From Serratia quinivorans (GTDB lineage: Bacteria; Pseudomonadota; Gammaproteobacteria; Enterobacterales; Enterobacteriaceae): a DNA stretch of 64,000 bases. The notes below the pieces were generated by a model. That model searched no databases, had not been told where the DNA came from, and was given only the letters and a program-made list of their open reading frames with translations. The stretch covers positions 5,022,001 through 5,086,000 of the forward strand of contig UGYN01000002.1 in assembly GCA_900457075.1 (NCBI GenBank), in the 5' to 3' direction. How positions within the stretch are numbered: position 1 is the stretch's first letter; every line of letters starts with the position of its first letter. The position numbers and the translations under genes are program-made. Shown here one piece after another: positions 44,331 to 56,701 of this stretch.

Positions 44331-45635
44331 TTACACCGGGTCTGCTTTTAAATTGAAAGTGGGCTTTAGCGGCCAACAGAATCGGAAGCTGGCACCACCG
44401 AGAGAGCTGGCGTCAACGTAGACCTGGCCCTGGTAGGCCACGGCAATCGAATGAACAATCGCCAAACCCAGGCCACAGCCGCCGGTAGCGCGATCGCGGC
44501 TGGGATCGAGACGTACAAAGGGCTCGAATACCCGCTCACGTTCTTCCGGCGGAATACCTGGCCCATCGTCTTCTACCTGCAGGCAAGCGTTGTCGCCGTC
44601 AAACCACAGGCCGATGCGCAAGCGTTGCTCACTATAACGCAGCGCATTGTTCACCAGATTATCCAGCACCCGCTCCATTAGCCGTAAATCGACGCCGCCA
44701 AAATCACCGACGTGCGGGATGTTCAATTCGATTTCACGTTCCGGGTGGATCAGGCGCAGGTCGTCAGCCTTGTCCTCCAGCCATTTGGGCAAATCCAGCG
44801 GTTCTATATTGAGTGCGACCTGCGGACGGTCCAATCGTGCATAGGTCAGCAGTTCGTCGATCAGTGACTCCAACTGACCGATATCGCGGTTCAGCGCCTG
44901 CTGTTCACTCTCGGAAAGGTTATCGCTCATCGCCAGGCGGTAACGCAGCCGTACCAGCGGAGTGCGCAGTTCATGGGCGATACCGTCTATCAGCTGTTTC
45001 TTGCTGGCGATCAGCGTATTGACGTTATCCGCCATCTGGTTAAAGGCTACGCCAAGCCGATTCAGGCTGGAGGTAGGGTCGAAATGGGTGCGCTCATCCA
45101 GATGCCCGGCACCGAGGCGCTGAGCCGCGTTTTCGAGCTTCAGCAAGTCCTGCCAGTGCGGACGCATCCACAGAAATACCGGCAGCGCCAGCGACATGCC
45201 GATAAACACCAGCAGCGCCAAATCCAGCAGCCGCATTTGATGCAGATAGAACAGATAAGGGATCGGCCCGACCACCAGCACGTAGTGACTGCGCGGGATG
45301 CGCTGCATAAAGGTGTATTGATCGTCGAGGGCGATAATCTCCCCCAGACGCAGCCGTTTTTTCAAATCTTCGCTCAGATCCTGTTTGCCCAGCGGCTCGA
45401 TGTGCAGCTTAAACGACAGATTCAAGTCCAGCGTGGCGATGGTCTTGTTCCAGTCTTTGAGCGGAATTTCCCGCAGTTCGCTGCGCATCAGGTACAGCGA
45501 GCTTTTCATCAGATCGTCCATCGACTGGCGGCCGGCGCGTTCGGCGGTGACTTTGTACACCAACCCCACCAGCATCGCCATCACCAGGAAACACACGAAA
45601 AGCAGCAGGAAGAACTGCACAAAGAGCTTTCTCAT
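44331..45635 (-). CDS. rstB: Sensor histidine kinase RstB
   Basis: Inner-membrane sensor of the RstBA two-component system, linked to PhoPQ and acid responses. 434 residues: TM1 (FVQFFLLLFVCFLVMAMLVG), periplasmic RstB domain, TM2 (LALLVFIGMSLALPVFLWM), a HAMP region, the phosphorylation box IAHELRTPLVRLRY (His about 226), and the HATPase with NNALRYSE, DDGPGIP and GGCGLGLAI. The start overlaps the rstA stop by four bases, so it is translated after rstA. Confidence 0.94.
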   Translation of the reverse strand: MRKLFVQFFLLLFVCFLVMAMLVGLVYKVTAERAGRQSMDDLMKSSLYLMRSELREIPLKDWNKTIATLDLNLSFKLHIEPLGKQDLSEDLKKRLRLGEIIALDDQYTFMQRIPRSHYVLVVGPIPYLFYLHQMRLLDLALLVFIGMSLALPVFLWMRPHWQDLLKLENAAQRLGAGHLDERTHFDPTSSLNRLGVAFNQMADNVNTLIASKKQLIDGIAHELRTPLVRLRYRLAMSDNLSESEQQALNRDIGQLESLIDELLTYARLDRPQVALNIEPLDLPKWLEDKADDLRLIHPEREIELNIPHVGDFGGVDLRLMERVLDNLVNNALRYSEQRLRIGLWFDGDNACLQVEDDGPGIPPEERERVFEPFVRLDPSRDRATGGCGLGLAIVHSIAVAYQGQVYVDASSLGGASFRFCWPLKPTFNLKADPV

Positions 45636-46357
45636 TGCTGCACGAACTCCCAGGCATTCGGAGCGAACAGGTAACCTTTATTACGCACGGTTTTGACGCG
45701 GAAGGGTTCCAGGGCATTGTCGTACAGTTTGCGGCGCAGGCGGGAAATCGCTACGTCTATACTGCGGTCCAGACCGTCATAACTCACGCCACGCAGGTTC
45801 TGCAGCAGGGCTTCGCGATCCATTATTTGGCCGGCGTGGGTGGCCAGTTCCCACAGCAGATCAAAATCTGAGGTGGAAAGGGTGATGACCTCTTCACCCA
45901 ACGTCACCTGCCGGTTAACCGGGTCGATGCATAACAGGCCAAAGTGCAGGGCGTTGTGTTGAGTGAGCGGTTGTGTTGACTCTTCCTTTGGCTGGCTGCC
46001 ATGCTGGCGCAGGTGTAAACGCAGTCGCGCCAGTAGCACCGCCGGCGGCGTGGTCTTCAGGATGTAATCGTTGGCGCCCATTTCCAGCGAAAGAATATGG
46101 TTCATATCGCTGTCGAGTGAGGTGAGCAGCACGATCGGGCCGGGGAAGGTTGGGCGCAAATCACGGCACAGCGTCATACCATCCTTGCCGGGCAACATAA
46201 TATCCAGCAGCACCAAATCAGGTTGTTCCAGCTCGATGCGGGCTTGTGCACTGTCGCCGCGTGGCTCAATCAACACTTCAATGTCGTGCTTGCCCAGATA
46301 GGCGGCAATCAGTTTGCCGACTTCGGGATCGTCTTCCACAAAAACAATTTTATGCAT
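45632..46357 (-). CDS. rstA: Response regulator RstA (OmpR family)
   Basis: Transcription regulator phosphorylated by RstB. The start at 46357 (MHKIVFVEDDPEVGKLIAAY) fits the E. coli start; an earlier ATG at 46393 adds 12 unlikely residues. The receiver domain has acidic residues in VEDD, the phosphorylated Asp in LVLLDIMLPGKDG, Thr in LLTSLDSD and Lys in ILKTTPP. The winged-helix output domain includes GQIMDREALLQNLRGVSYDG, RSIDVAISRLRRKL and KTVRNKGYLF. It probably binds the site upstream of asr. Confidence 0.95.
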   Translation of the reverse strand: MHKIVFVEDDPEVGKLIAAYLGKHDIEVLIEPRGDSAQARIELEQPDLVLLDIMLPGKDGMTLCRDLRPTFPGPIVLLTSLDSDMNHILSLEMGANDYILKTTPPAVLLARLRLHLRQHGSQPKEESTQPLTQHNALHFGLLCIDPVNRQVTLGEEVITLSTSDFDLLWELATHAGQIMDREALLQNLRGVSYDGLDRSIDVAISRLRRKLYDNALEPFRVKTVRNKGYLFAPNAWEFVQQ

Positions 46358-46430
46358 ATTCAGCGGTTTTATCAGAATAACGAAATTCAGCATAACGCGG
46401 GGCTCCGCGATACGCCATGCAGATCATGCG

Positions 46431-47153
46431 TTAGCGCAGCGGGCGTCCGCCGTCGACACCGTGGGTACGGCCGGTGACATAGCGACTGTCCAGCAGATAG
46501 TTCACCAGATTGACCACTTCGCTCTCGCCTGGGGCGATTTTCATCAGTGATTTTGCCAGCGCCTGTTGCCGATAATGCTCGTCGTCGCCCGGATTGAAAA
46601 TAATCAGCGCCGGAGCGATGGCATTGACTTTAACTTCGGGTGCCAGCTTGCGGGCAAAAGAGCGGGTCATATTGTCCAGCGCGGCCTTACTGGCGGCATA
46701 GGCAATGTGCTTGTCGCTGCCTTTCTCCACCACATAGTCGGTCAGATGGATGATATCCGCACCGGCTTGCCCCTGGCCCAACAGACAAGATTCCAGCAGT
46801 TGATTGAGCAGATAAGGCGTATAAACGTGAATTTGCAACATGGCCGCCATCACTTGCTCCGGTGGCACTTCCGGTGATTCGGCCTGCCAGGCGCTGGCGT
46901 TGTGGATCACCGCGCGCAGTTTGGGCGCCGCCTGGCGAACCTGATCGGCGAAACGATAGATACCGTCGTGCGTTGAGAAATCGCCCTGAATGCAGGTTGC
47001 CCCCAGTCTTTTCAGTTCGCCCAGCGCCGGGTAGTCGCTGCGATAGGCAATGATCACGGGAATATCACGTTGCAAGAATGACCTGGCCAATGCCAGTCCA
47101 ATCCGGCGTGCGCCGCCCGTAATCAGCACCGGGGCTGAGTTGTGAAGTTCCAT
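46431..47153 (-). CDS. folM: Dihydromonapterin reductase FolM
   Basis: NADPH-dependent short-chain dehydrogenase reducing dihydromonapterin and dihydrofolate. 240 residues with TGGARRIG (nucleotide-binding motif), NASAW, and the catalytic Tyr-x3-Lys as YAASK. It lies upstream of rstA; the gene ydgC found between them in E. coli is absent. A fused or downstream tus is not present either. Confidence 0.92.
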   Translation of the reverse strand: MELHNSAPVLITGGARRIGLALARSFLQRDIPVIIAYRSDYPALGELKRLGATCIQGDFSTHDGIYRFADQVRQAAPKLRAVIHNASAWQAESPEVPPEQVMAAMLQIHVYTPYLLNQLLESCLLGQGQAGADIIHLTDYVVEKGSDKHIAYAASKAALDNMTRSFARKLAPEVKVNAIAPALIIFNPGDDEHYRQQALAKSLMKIAPGESEVVNLVNYLLDSRYVTGRTHGVDGGRPLR

Positions 47154-47280
47154 TGATTAAAGCTCCTGGACAGACTGGCAAACAATAGGGGAATTATGCC
47201 ATTATACGGCGGAAATTCGTTAAAGCTTCGCATCGATTATCCATTTCAGGATGTAATACACCCGGCAATGAGAGGAAGGG

Positions 47281-47697
47281 ATGAACAGCAGTCACCTTGC
47301 ACCCGTCGCCCGCAGTGAGAAAGTCTGTTTTGATTACATGGATTTTCTGTCCGCATCGTGCAAGAAGCACTGGCGCTTTGTTGATGCAATTTATGGCGTG
47401 ATGCCATTTTTTGGCATGGTATTGAAATCTCAGGCTTCCGCTTCGCAAACGCGGAAAGAGCAGTTGAAAGCGTTGGCGCTGCAGGTGGTTTCTACCCAGG
47501 TCAGCGACGAAACCAACATCGTGCGCCTGATCGACCTGGCACAGCAACAGGGGCTGGCGGTATTCGACATTAAGCTGCCTTACGCTCTGGACACGCAGCA
47601 GTTGGCGACCATTCAACAAGAGTGCGTTGAGGGAGTGATTATCTCTCAGGTTGGGGAACGCATGACCATCAGCCTGCGTACATCTCAAAGTAACTGA
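47281..47697 (+). CDS. Hypothetical cytoplasmic protein
   Basis: A 138-residue protein between folM and ydgI, with no signal or membrane segment apart from a modestly hydrophobic stretch (VDAIYGVMPFFGMVLKS). The second half is alpha/beta: LALQVVSTQVSDETNIVRLI, QGLAVFDIKLPYALD, CVEGVIISQVGERMTISLRT. GGAAGG lies just before the ATG. It is followed by a good terminator, so it is likely a single-gene unit. I do not recognise its family. Confidence 0.65.
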   Translation: MNSSHLAPVARSEKVCFDYMDFLSASCKKHWRFVDAIYGVMPFFGMVLKSQASASQTRKEQLKALALQVVSTQVSDETNIVRLIDLAQQQGLAVFDIKLPYALDTQQLATIQQECVEGVIISQVGERMTISLRTSQSN

Positions 47698-47723
47698 CCG
47701 GGTGATCCCACCCGGCCATTTTT
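47698..47723. terminator. Terminator between the hypothetical gene and ydgI
   Basis: CCGGGTG / CACCCGG stem followed by a short T run (CCATTTTTC) on the plus strand. It stands between convergent genes. Confidence 0.8.
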
Positions 47724-47726
47724 CAC

Positions 47727-49118
47727 CTACTGCAGCATAAACCAGCCGGCCGGTACCGTGGCCACCAGCAACAGAAAAATACTGCCTTTCTCCAGCTGAT
47801 TCAGCAGCTTGACGTCGTTATGTCCGCTTCGGGCATAAATAAACACCAGCAGCCCCGGTGCATACAGCAACACCGACATCAGCAAATGCATTAACCCAGA
47901 AGCGTAGAGCAGCCAAATACCGTACAGACAGGCACCTGTGGCGGCGAACATCAGCCGTTTGTCCTGACGACGAATTGCCACCTTAAACAGGAAGGCACCG
48001 ACCAGGAAATAAGGCACCAGGATCATTTCCGAGGCGATAGTCAGCAAAGAATTATAATTGCTGCCGGTCAGCCAGATCAGCACCAGTGCGAACTGCACGG
48101 CAATATTGGTCAGCCATAGTGAAGCTGAAGGCGCATGATTCTTGTTCTGCTTGCGGAAAATCTTTGGGAAAGCACCGTGTTGTGCCGCCAGCAGCGGGAC
48201 TTCGGCGGCCATAATCGTCCAGCTCAGATAGGCCCCGCAGACCGAAACAATCAGCCCGGCCGCGATAATCACGTCACCCCAGGGGCCAATTAGATCGACC
48301 ATCAGCACCGCCATGGAAGGATTGCGCATTTCGGCCAATTCGCTGCGTGGCACCACACCCAGGGACAACAAAGTCACCAGCAGGTAAACCGCCAGTGCGG
48401 AGATCACTGCCAGCATGGTTGCACGGCCGACATCCTTTTTATGACGCGCCCGCGCTGAAACCACGACTGCGCCTTCCACACCGATAAATACCCACAGGGT
48501 AATCAGCATGGTGTTTTTTACCTGTTCCCACACCGGTTTACCGAGAGCAACGCCGTGGAAATCCAGCGTAAAGACGTCCATATTGAACGCCATTGCCGCC
48601 AATACCGCAAACATCCCCAGCGGCAACAGCTTGGCCAGGGTCGCCACCAGATTGATGCTGGCTGCAGTTTGCACGCCGCGCAACACCAGCGCATGGACGA
48701 TCCACAGCAATACTGACTCTGCCAGTAGTGCCTGCCAGGTATTGCCATCGCCCAGAATGACGTTTCCGCCGCGATCGGTGAATAAACTCAGTGCGGCGAA
48801 CACGATAACCAGATAAGAGACATTGGCGATCACTGCGCACAACCAGTAACCCCAGGCGGAACAAAAGCCCACCAGCTCGCCAAAGCCTTCTTTCGCATAG
48901 GTAAAGATGCCACCGTCCAGATCGGGACGCAGGCGGGTTAGCAACAGCATGGCAAAAGCCAGAAACAGGATGCCGACGCCGGTGATTGCCCAACCCAATA
49001 GCAGGGCCGCCGGGCTGGCAACCTGCGCCATGTTTTGTGGCAGGCTGAAAACCCCGGCGCCCAGCATTGAGCTCAGCACCAATGCGGTTAACGCGGTAAG
49101 ACCTAGTTTTTTTTCCAA
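47727..49118 (-). CDS. ydgI: Basic amino acid antiporter, ArcD/YdgI family (APC)
   Basis: Inner-membrane amino acid exchanger of the arginine/ornithine antiporter type; the exact substrate of YdgI is unsettled. 463 residues with 12-13 predicted helices, starting LTALVLSSMLGAGVFSLPQN with the APC G-x-G-x-F motif. Further helices include TLWVFIGVEGAVVVSARARH, and a C-terminal multi-helix block. The position beside folM and ydgH matches E. coli. No frameshift. Confidence 0.88.
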   Translation of the reverse strand: MEKKLGLTALTALVLSSMLGAGVFSLPQNMAQVASPAALLLGWAITGVGILFLAFAMLLLTRLRPDLDGGIFTYAKEGFGELVGFCSAWGYWLCAVIANVSYLVIVFAALSLFTDRGGNVILGDGNTWQALLAESVLLWIVHALVLRGVQTAASINLVATLAKLLPLGMFAVLAAMAFNMDVFTLDFHGVALGKPVWEQVKNTMLITLWVFIGVEGAVVVSARARHKKDVGRATMLAVISALAVYLLVTLLSLGVVPRSELAEMRNPSMAVLMVDLIGPWGDVIIAAGLIVSVCGAYLSWTIMAAEVPLLAAQHGAFPKIFRKQNKNHAPSASLWLTNIAVQFALVLIWLTGSNYNSLLTIASEMILVPYFLVGAFLFKVAIRRQDKRLMFAATGACLYGIWLLYASGLMHLLMSVLLYAPGLLVFIYARSGHNDVKLLNQLEKGSIFLLLVATVPAGWFMLQ

Positions 49119-49312
49119 TGACGGATCCTGAGCGCAGAATAAACAACTGGAAGGGAACTGCTTGGCAGTAACAACGTAATGACAATTACTGAACGAGTAG
49201 ACAATAGCCCTAAAAATTGGCGCAAATTCTACGGCTGGATGCGTGTGGATGCAATGATTAAGTATGCGTGATTTACAAAAAACTATTCAACTGGCAGGGC
49301 GGTATCAGCGAC

Positions 49313-49341
49313 AAAAAAACGGGCAGCTCAATGGCTGCCCG
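49313..49341 (-). terminator. Intrinsic terminator of ydgH
   Basis: CGGGCAGC / GCTGCCCG stem (49320-49341) with seven T on the minus strand (A run 49313-49319). Confidence 0.9.
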
Positions 49342-49363
49342 ATGGTAAACCGCAAAGTGAAAC

Positions 49364-50314
49364 TTATTTGAACAGGTCGGCGCTGACGGTCAGGTTGCCG
49401 CCGCTCTTGTTCTGCCACTGGCGGGTCACATGATAGTACTTGGCGCCTTTCTCGGCCGCACGTTTGGCAACTTCGCTAGAAACGTCAGTCATGCTGTTGA
49501 AGTGACCAGTGAAGGTCACGGAATCAAACGGCACCATCTGCGCGGCAGTCACGTTGTTCACTTCCTGAATCTTGGTCCCGTTCGGTAAAGTGACAGTATA
49601 ACGTTTGCCGGTAGACGACTGGGTTTCGAAGAAACGGCCTACGTCGCGACTTGGTGAGCCAGAAGAGGCAACACCTGGAATTTCAACCTTGGCAGCAGCA
49701 GCGCCACCGGCAGCCAGTGCGGCCTTACCGGCTTCAGAATCAGCCGGGATGGCATCCGGGCTCTGAACGGTACGTTTAGGGGCATCGGCCTTATAGATAT
49801 AAGCGGTAATGAACTGGTTGCCGCCCTGGTTGGCATCTACCTGACGCACGATAAAGAAGGAGGCTGCGCCTTTCTTTTTCGCTTCTTTGGTGATGGCATC
49901 GTTGATGTCCGGCTGGCTGCGGTAGAAACCGCTGACGCTCACCGTGTCGTACGGCTCCAACAGGAAGGCTTGTTCTTTCGGCAGTTCGGTAACCCCGTTA
50001 ATCACGCGGTATTTGGGGTCTTTGCTCACTTCCGGCGCATCTTTATGATAAAGATCTGCGGTGACGCGCCAGTTGCCGCCATTGTTGCTGTTGTTGCTGT
50101 CCTGAATGTAGAAGGAGTCTGCACCCAGTTTATCTGCACGGCGGGATATGGCATCAGCGGCTTCATTGATGGCATTAAAGCGGCCGGTAATCGTGATGCG
50201 ATCAAACGGCTTCAGCGCCGCTGCTTTTTCAGGAGTTAACTCTTGTGCCGCCTGAGCAGACAGCGCTGTGAGTGATAACAAGGCTGATGCGATGATCGTG
50301 TTCTTCAGCTTCAT
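49364..50314 (-). CDS. ydgH: DUF1471 three-repeat periplasmic protein YdgH
   Basis: Exported stress-related protein. 316 residues with signal peptide (SALLSLTALSAQA) and three DUF1471 (YhcN/BhsA) repeats, each with a strand-rich pattern: FDRITITGRFNAINEAADAI, DTVSVSGFYRSQPDINDAIT, and FDSVTFTGHFNSMTDVSSEV. Gly/Asn-rich ends (GGNWRVTADLY, GGNQFITAYIY, GGNLTVSADLF) close each repeat. It is transcribed divergently from pntA and has its own terminator. The exact molecular role is unknown. Confidence 0.92.
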   Translation of the reverse strand: MKLKNTIIASALLSLTALSAQAAQELTPEKAAALKPFDRITITGRFNAINEAADAISRRADKLGADSFYIQDSNNSNNGGNWRVTADLYHKDAPEVSKDPKYRVINGVTELPKEQAFLLEPYDTVSVSGFYRSQPDINDAITKEAKKKGAASFFIVRQVDANQGGNQFITAYIYKADAPKRTVQSPDAIPADSEAGKAALAAGGAAAAKVEIPGVASSGSPSRDVGRFFETQSSTGKRYTVTLPNGTKIQEVNNVTAAQMVPFDSVTFTGHFNSMTDVSSEVAKRAAEKGAKYYHVTRQWQNKSGGNLTVSADLFK

Positions 50315-52382
<2,068 letters not shown>

Positions 52383-52392
52383 GGGGTAGCAT

Positions 52393-53787
52393 ATGTCTGG
52401 AGGATTAGTTACAGCTGCATACATTGTTGCCGCTATCCTGTTTATCTGTAGTCTGGCCGGCCTGTCGCGCCATGAAACGTCCAAGCGGGGCAACCTGTTT
52501 GGCATCGCCGGGATGGCGATTGCGCTGATCGCCACCATCCTCGGGCCGGATTCCGGCAACGTGGGCTGGATCATCATCGCGATGATTATCGGGGGGTCCA
52601 TCGGGGTTTATCTGGCGAAAAAGGTCGAAATGACCGAAATGCCAGAGCTGGTTGCGGTACTGCACAGTTTTGTGGGGCTGGCGGCGGTTCTGGTGGGCTT
52701 GAACAGCTACCTGGATCACGGCGTGGCGATGGAGCCGGTGATGGAGAATATCCATCTGACCGAAGTGTTCCTCGGCATCTTTATCGGTGCGGTTACTTTC
52801 ACCGGTTCTATTGTCGCGTTCGGCAAACTGCGTGGCATCATCTCTTCCAAACCGCTGGCGTTGCCAAACCGACACAAAATGAACCTGGCGGCACTGGTGG
52901 TTTCCTTCGTCCTGTTGGTGGTGTTTGTTCGTGCCGACAGCGTGGGTTGGCAAGCGGTGGCGCTGGTGCTGATGACCGCTATCGCGCTGGCGTTTGGCTG
53001 GCATCTGGTGGCTTCCATCGGCGGTGCCGACATGCCGGTCGTGGTGTCGATGCTCAACTCCTATTCGGGTTGGGCGGCGGCGGCGGCGGGTTTCATGCTG
53101 AGCAACGATTTGCTGATCGTGACCGGTGCGTTGGTGGGTTCTTCGGGGGCCATCCTGTCTTACATCATGTGTAAGGCGATGAACCGTTCGTTTATCAGCG
53201 TGATCGCCGGAGGCTTCGGTACCGATGGATCTTCGACCGGTAATGCGGAAGAAATGGGCGAGTATCGCGAAACCACCGCGGAAGAAGTTGCCGAGCAGTT
53301 GAAAAACTCCACGTCGGTAATCATCACCCCAGGCTACGGCATGGCGGTAGCGCAGGCGCAGTATCCGGTGGCAGAAATCACCGAGAAACTGCGCGCTCGT
53401 GGTATCAAGGTGCGTTTCGGTATTCATCCGGTTGCCGGGCGTTTACCGGGCCATATGAACGTGCTGTTGGCCGAAGCCAAGGTGCCATATGACGTGGTGC
53501 TGGAGATGGATGAAATCAATGACGATTTCGCCGATACCGACACCGTGCTGGTGATCGGCGCCAACGACACGGTGAACCCGGCCGCACTGGAAGATCCGCG
53601 CAGTCCAATCGCCGGTATGCCGGTGCTGGAAGTGTGGAAAGCGCAGAATGTGATTGCCTTTAAGCGTTCGATGAACACCGGCTATGCCGGCGTGCAGAAC
53701 CCGCTGTTCTTTAAAGAGAACACCCAGATGCTGTTTGGCGATGCCAAAGAGAGTGTGGAAGCGATACTGCGTGCGCTGCAGGCGTAA
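52393..53787 (+). CDS. pntB: NAD(P) transhydrogenase subunit beta
   Basis: Membrane and NADPH-binding subunit, 464 residues. Nine helices span the first two thirds ([37 protein letters not shown]). The C-terminal NADP domain has [36 protein letters not shown] and [17 protein letters not shown]. It is second in the pntAB operon, followed by a strong bidirectional terminator. No frameshift. Confidence 0.96.
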   Translation: MSGGLVTAAYIVAAILFICSLAGLSRHETSKRGNLFGIAGMAIALIATILGPDSGNVGWIIIAMIIGGSIGVYLAKKVEMTEMPELVAVLHSFVGLAAVLVGLNSYLDHGVAMEPVMENIHLTEVFLGIFIGAVTFTGSIVAFGKLRGIISSKPLALPNRHKMNLAALVVSFVLLVVFVRADSVGWQAVALVLMTAIALAFGWHLVASIGGADMPVVVSMLNSYSGWAAAAAGFMLSNDLLIVTGALVGSSGAILSYIMCKAMNRSFISVIAGGFGTDGSSTGNAEEMGEYRETTAEEVAEQLKNSTSVIITPGYGMAVAQAQYPVAEITEKLRARGIKVRFGIHPVAGRLPGHMNVLLAEAKVPYDVVLEMDEINDDFADTDTVLVIGANDTVNPAALEDPRSPIAGMPVLEVWKAQNVIAFKRSMNTGYAGVQNPLFFKENTQMLFGDAKESVEAILRALQA

Positions 53788-53800
53788 CGCAAACAAATAA

Positions 53801-53826
53801 AAACGGGCCTTTTCGGCCCGTTTCTT
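53801..53826. terminator. Bidirectional terminator between pntB and uspE
   Basis: AAACGGGCC / GGCCCGTTT, a 9-bp stem with a 5-base loop and AT-rich arms on both sides. Confidence 0.9.
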
Positions 53827-53839
53827 TATGCGTCAAACA

Positions 53840-54802
53840 TCAATCCTCGTCGTCGTGCTCATCGTCCTCATCGACTTCGATCGGGCAATTGAAGTTTTCC
53901 GGCTTAATCACCAGCAGGTCACATTTCAGATGGTCGATCACATGTTCTGCCGTGTTACCGATAAACGCCGCCGAAATGCCGGTGCGCCCCAGGGTACCCA
54001 ATACCACCACACCCGCCTGCAAGTGCTCGGCCAAATCGGGGATCACCTCTTCCGGCAGGCCTTTTTCAACGTGGGTAAACTCTTCTTTAATGCCGAATTT
54101 TTGCCTTAACGCCTTCATGGCGATCAGGTGCTGCCCGCGAATGGCGTCGTTGTAGACGCTGGGGTCAAAGTCCGGGAGTTCGATAGCAATATTGATGGGG
54201 GTAACGGGGTAGGCGCCGACCAGGTGAACTTCGGTTTGGTTGACGTTTTGCGCCAGTTCCACGGTTTCCTGTACCAGCTTGATGTTCAATGGGTCATGGT
54301 AGGGTTCTTCACTGGCCAGATTGACCGCTACCACCGCTTTGCTGCCTTCCTGCCAGGGTTGGTCCTTGACCATCCACACTGGGCAAGGGCATTTTCGTAA
54401 CAGATGCCAGTCGGTGGGGGTGAAAATAACGGATTCGAGGCGGTCGTGCTGATGCGCCATTTTTAACAGCAGATCGTGCTTGCTGGCGATCACTTCCTGA
54501 ATAATCGCTTCATAAGGGCGGTTATGCCAGACCACTTTGATTTCAATAGGAACGCCTTCGTCGAGGTAAAAACGGCATTGCTCGTTAATCCATGCGGCAC
54601 GTTGGCTGATAACACCTTGTCGCATCGCCGTCCTTTCGTCCGGTGAGAGCAAGGTCGTCATCTCGTAAGAGAAGTCGTAAATAGGCAGGAAGGCCTTAAT
54701 GCGCCCGCCATTTCGTTTAATCAGGTACACCGCCCGGCGCAGCGCCGGCTGGTCATCCTGGTTGGGGTCAATAGCCACCAGAAGATTCTGATACTTCGCC
54801 AT
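53840..54802 (-). CDS. uspE: Universal stress protein E
   Basis: Cytoplasmic stress protein with two tandem Usp domains; involved in stress survival and motility in E. coli. 320 residues; domain 1 starts [20 protein letters not shown]. Domain 2 ends with a [20 protein letters not shown] motif, the G-2x-G-9x-G(S/T) ATP loop type. An acidic tail ([11 protein letters not shown]) closes the protein. It lies upstream of fnr, but downstream in transcription, as in E. coli. Confidence 0.95.
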   Translation of the reverse strand: MAKYQNLLVAIDPNQDDQPALRRAVYLIKRNGGRIKAFLPIYDFSYEMTTLLSPDERTAMRQGVISQRAAWINEQCRFYLDEGVPIEIKVVWHNRPYEAIIQEVIASKHDLLLKMAHQHDRLESVIFTPTDWHLLRKCPCPVWMVKDQPWQEGSKAVVAVNLASEEPYHDPLNIKLVQETVELAQNVNQTEVHLVGAYPVTPINIAIELPDFDPSVYNDAIRGQHLIAMKALRQKFGIKEEFTHVEKGLPEEVIPDLAEHLQAGVVVLGTLGRTGISAAFIGNTAEHVIDHLKCDLLVIKPENFNCPIEVDEDDEHDDED

Positions 54803-54928
54803 AGGGCCTCCTTACAGCTGAAAATCAACAGTCTGTCAATTTACAGAGTAACCCAACATTGAAAAACAGAACAGCAGCAGAGATAGGCTGGGTCAATAAT
54901 TCTGTTGAATTACTAACCCAGCTTGGGA

Positions 54929-55693
54929 TCAGGCGTTTACGGTCACGTTAATGCGTGGCGTACCGGCCAGCACCGACAGGGCGTCGACGTTTTCGATGGT
55001 GATATATTTACCTTTAACGCTGAGGATTTCGCTTTTCTGGAAGCGGCCCAGCAGACGGCTGATGGTTTCTACCGTCAGACCAAGGTAGTTGCCGATGTCG
55101 CCACGGGTCATGGTCAGACGGAACTCACGCGGTGAGAAACCGCGTTCCGCAAAGCGGCGCGACAGGTTATAGACGAATGCGGCCAGGCGCTCTTCGGCAT
55201 TTTTCTTCGACAACAGCAGGATCATGTCCTGGTCGCCTTTAATCTCGCCGCTCATCAGACGCATGATTTGCTGGCGCAGGTTAGGCATTTTACCGGACAG
55301 GTCATCCAGGGTTTCGAACGGGATCTCACACACCATGGACGTTTCCAGCGCCTGAGCGAAGCTTGGGTGCTTCAGGCCACCAATGGCGTCAAAACCGACC
55401 AGATCGCCCGCCAGGTGGAAACCGGTGATCTGCTCATCGCCTTGCTCGGTAATGGTATAACTTTTGATGGTCCCGGAGCGGATAGCGTACAGCGATTTCA
55501 GTTCATCGCCGGCCTTGAACAAGGTCTGGCCCTTCTGGATAGGCTTCTTCCTTTCGATAATGTTGTCGAGCTGGTCCAGCTCATGGGCATTAAGAGTAAA
55601 AGGAATACACAGTTGGCTGATACTGCAATCCTGACAATGGATCGCACAACCACCAGACTGGATACGACGAATCACGCGTTTTTCCGGGATCAT
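54929..55693 (-). CDS. fnr: Oxygen-responsive regulator FNR
   Basis: Global activator and repressor of anaerobic genes, sensing O2 with a [4Fe-4S] cluster. 254 residues; ligand cysteines Cys20, Cys23, Cys29 and Cys122 (in SMVCEIPF) are present. The C-terminal helix-turn-helix [12 protein letters not shown] has the family's recognition-helix pattern (ETxSR). A site matching the FNR consensus at one mismatch lies just upstream, indicating autoregulation. Confidence 0.97.
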   Translation of the reverse strand: MIPEKRVIRRIQSGGCAIHCQDCSISQLCIPFTLNAHELDQLDNIIERKKPIQKGQTLFKAGDELKSLYAIRSGTIKSYTITEQGDEQITGFHLAGDLVGFDAIGGLKHPSFAQALETSMVCEIPFETLDDLSGKMPNLRQQIMRLMSGEIKGDQDMILLLSKKNAEERLAAFVYNLSRRFAERGFSPREFRLTMTRGDIGNYLGLTVETISRLLGRFQKSEILSVKGKYITIENVDALSVLAGTPRINVTVNA

Positions 55694-55713
55694 AGATTAC
55701 GCTCATTCAATAA

Positions 55714-55727
55714 TTGATATGCGTCAA
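55714..55727 (-). promoter_or_regulatory. FNR box upstream of fnr
   Basis: Sequence TTGATATGCGTCAA matches TTGAT-N4-ATCAA with one mismatch. It lies 21 bases before the fnr start, as expected for repression of fnr by FNR. Confidence 0.75.
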
Positions 55728-55918
55728 TTTTAACATCTTTTCCGGCAGGTGATAAGGGTAGCATTAATAACAACGGGGGCATTCTGTGCGAATTTTGCGC
55801 AAACATGCCGCCGAATATCCTGTAGTGGCCTGAAATGTTTTGATTTCTTTGCTACTTACATCAATACGTAACGCTTACCGCAGCCGGGGTATCTTGCGAT
55901 GTATCGGCTGCGGTGGGA

Positions 55919-56443
55919 TTAAAGCAGATCGTTTTGCAAATACCCTTCGTGCTTGAGCAGCCACTGCTTGCGCTGAACGCCACCGGCATAGCCGGTCAAG
56001 GCGCCTTGCGAGCCAATCACCCGGTGGCAGGGCACCACGATGCTGATGGGGTTGGAGCCGTTAGCCATACCCACTGCGCGTGAAGCGGTCGGCCGACCGA
56101 TGCGTTTCGCCAGTTCGCCATAGGTAATGATTTCCCCGCAGGGGATTTGGCGCAGTTGCTGCCAGACGCTGCGCTGGAATTCGGTACCGGCGGTCATCAC
56201 CGGTAACTGATCAATGACATCCAATTCACCCGAAAAATAGCGTTGCATCGCTTCGGTCAGGCCGCCGGGGTTGCGTTTGTCTATCAGTTGAAAACGATCG
56301 GCTCGGTAATGAGTATTCAGCAGCTTCATCAGGCGTACTTCATGCTCAGTCCAGTCGATGGCGCGCAAGCGGTCCTGCTCATCGGCAATCAGCACCAGTT
56401 CGCCTACCGGCGTCGCCATACGGTCAATAAAAAAGGTCTGCAT
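55919..56443 (-). CDS. ogt: Methylated-DNA-protein-cysteine methyltransferase Ogt
   Basis: DNA repair suicide enzyme that removes O6-methyl from guanine. The start at 56443 has GAGGAGAG six bases upstream and gives 174 residues; an in-frame ATG at 56581 adds 46 unlikely residues. The active-site motif [10 protein letters not shown] carries the acceptor Cys, with [20 protein letters not shown] forming the helix-turn-helix. E. coli has it next to fnr. Confidence 0.94.
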   Translation of the reverse strand: MQTFFIDRMATPVGELVLIADEQDRLRAIDWTEHEVRLMKLLNTHYRADRFQLIDKRNPGGLTEAMQRYFSGELDVIDQLPVMTAGTEFQRSVWQQLRQIPCGEIITYGELAKRIGRPTASRAVGMANGSNPISIVVPCHRVIGSQGALTGYAGGVQRKQWLLKHEGYLQNDLL

Positions 56444-56519
56444 GTGAACTCTCCTCTCGTTTGATGCGTGGATTATTGCACGAAATGCGGGGGAGCGATG
56501 GCGGATTCCGGACATGAAG

Positions 56520-56542
56520 ATGGGCAACCTTGGGTTGCCCAT
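56520..56542 (-). terminator. Hairpin downstream of the fimbrial-like gene
   Basis: ATGGGCAACC / GGTTGCCCAT, a 10-bp stem with a 3-base loop. Only weak T-richness follows on the minus strand (CTTCAT). Confidence 0.55.
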
Positions 56543-56701
56543 ACTGTGAGCATGAATATGGTGTGTCGCTTTATGCCTCAAATGTATAAAATAAATTTAC
56601 AAATCTTCAATAAGTTTATTTAATTGAGTCAAAATTAATACTAAAAAAGTTTCGCAGGTGATTAATAAAAGTAACCTGAGTTATTAATAAAGTAACGCAG
56701 G

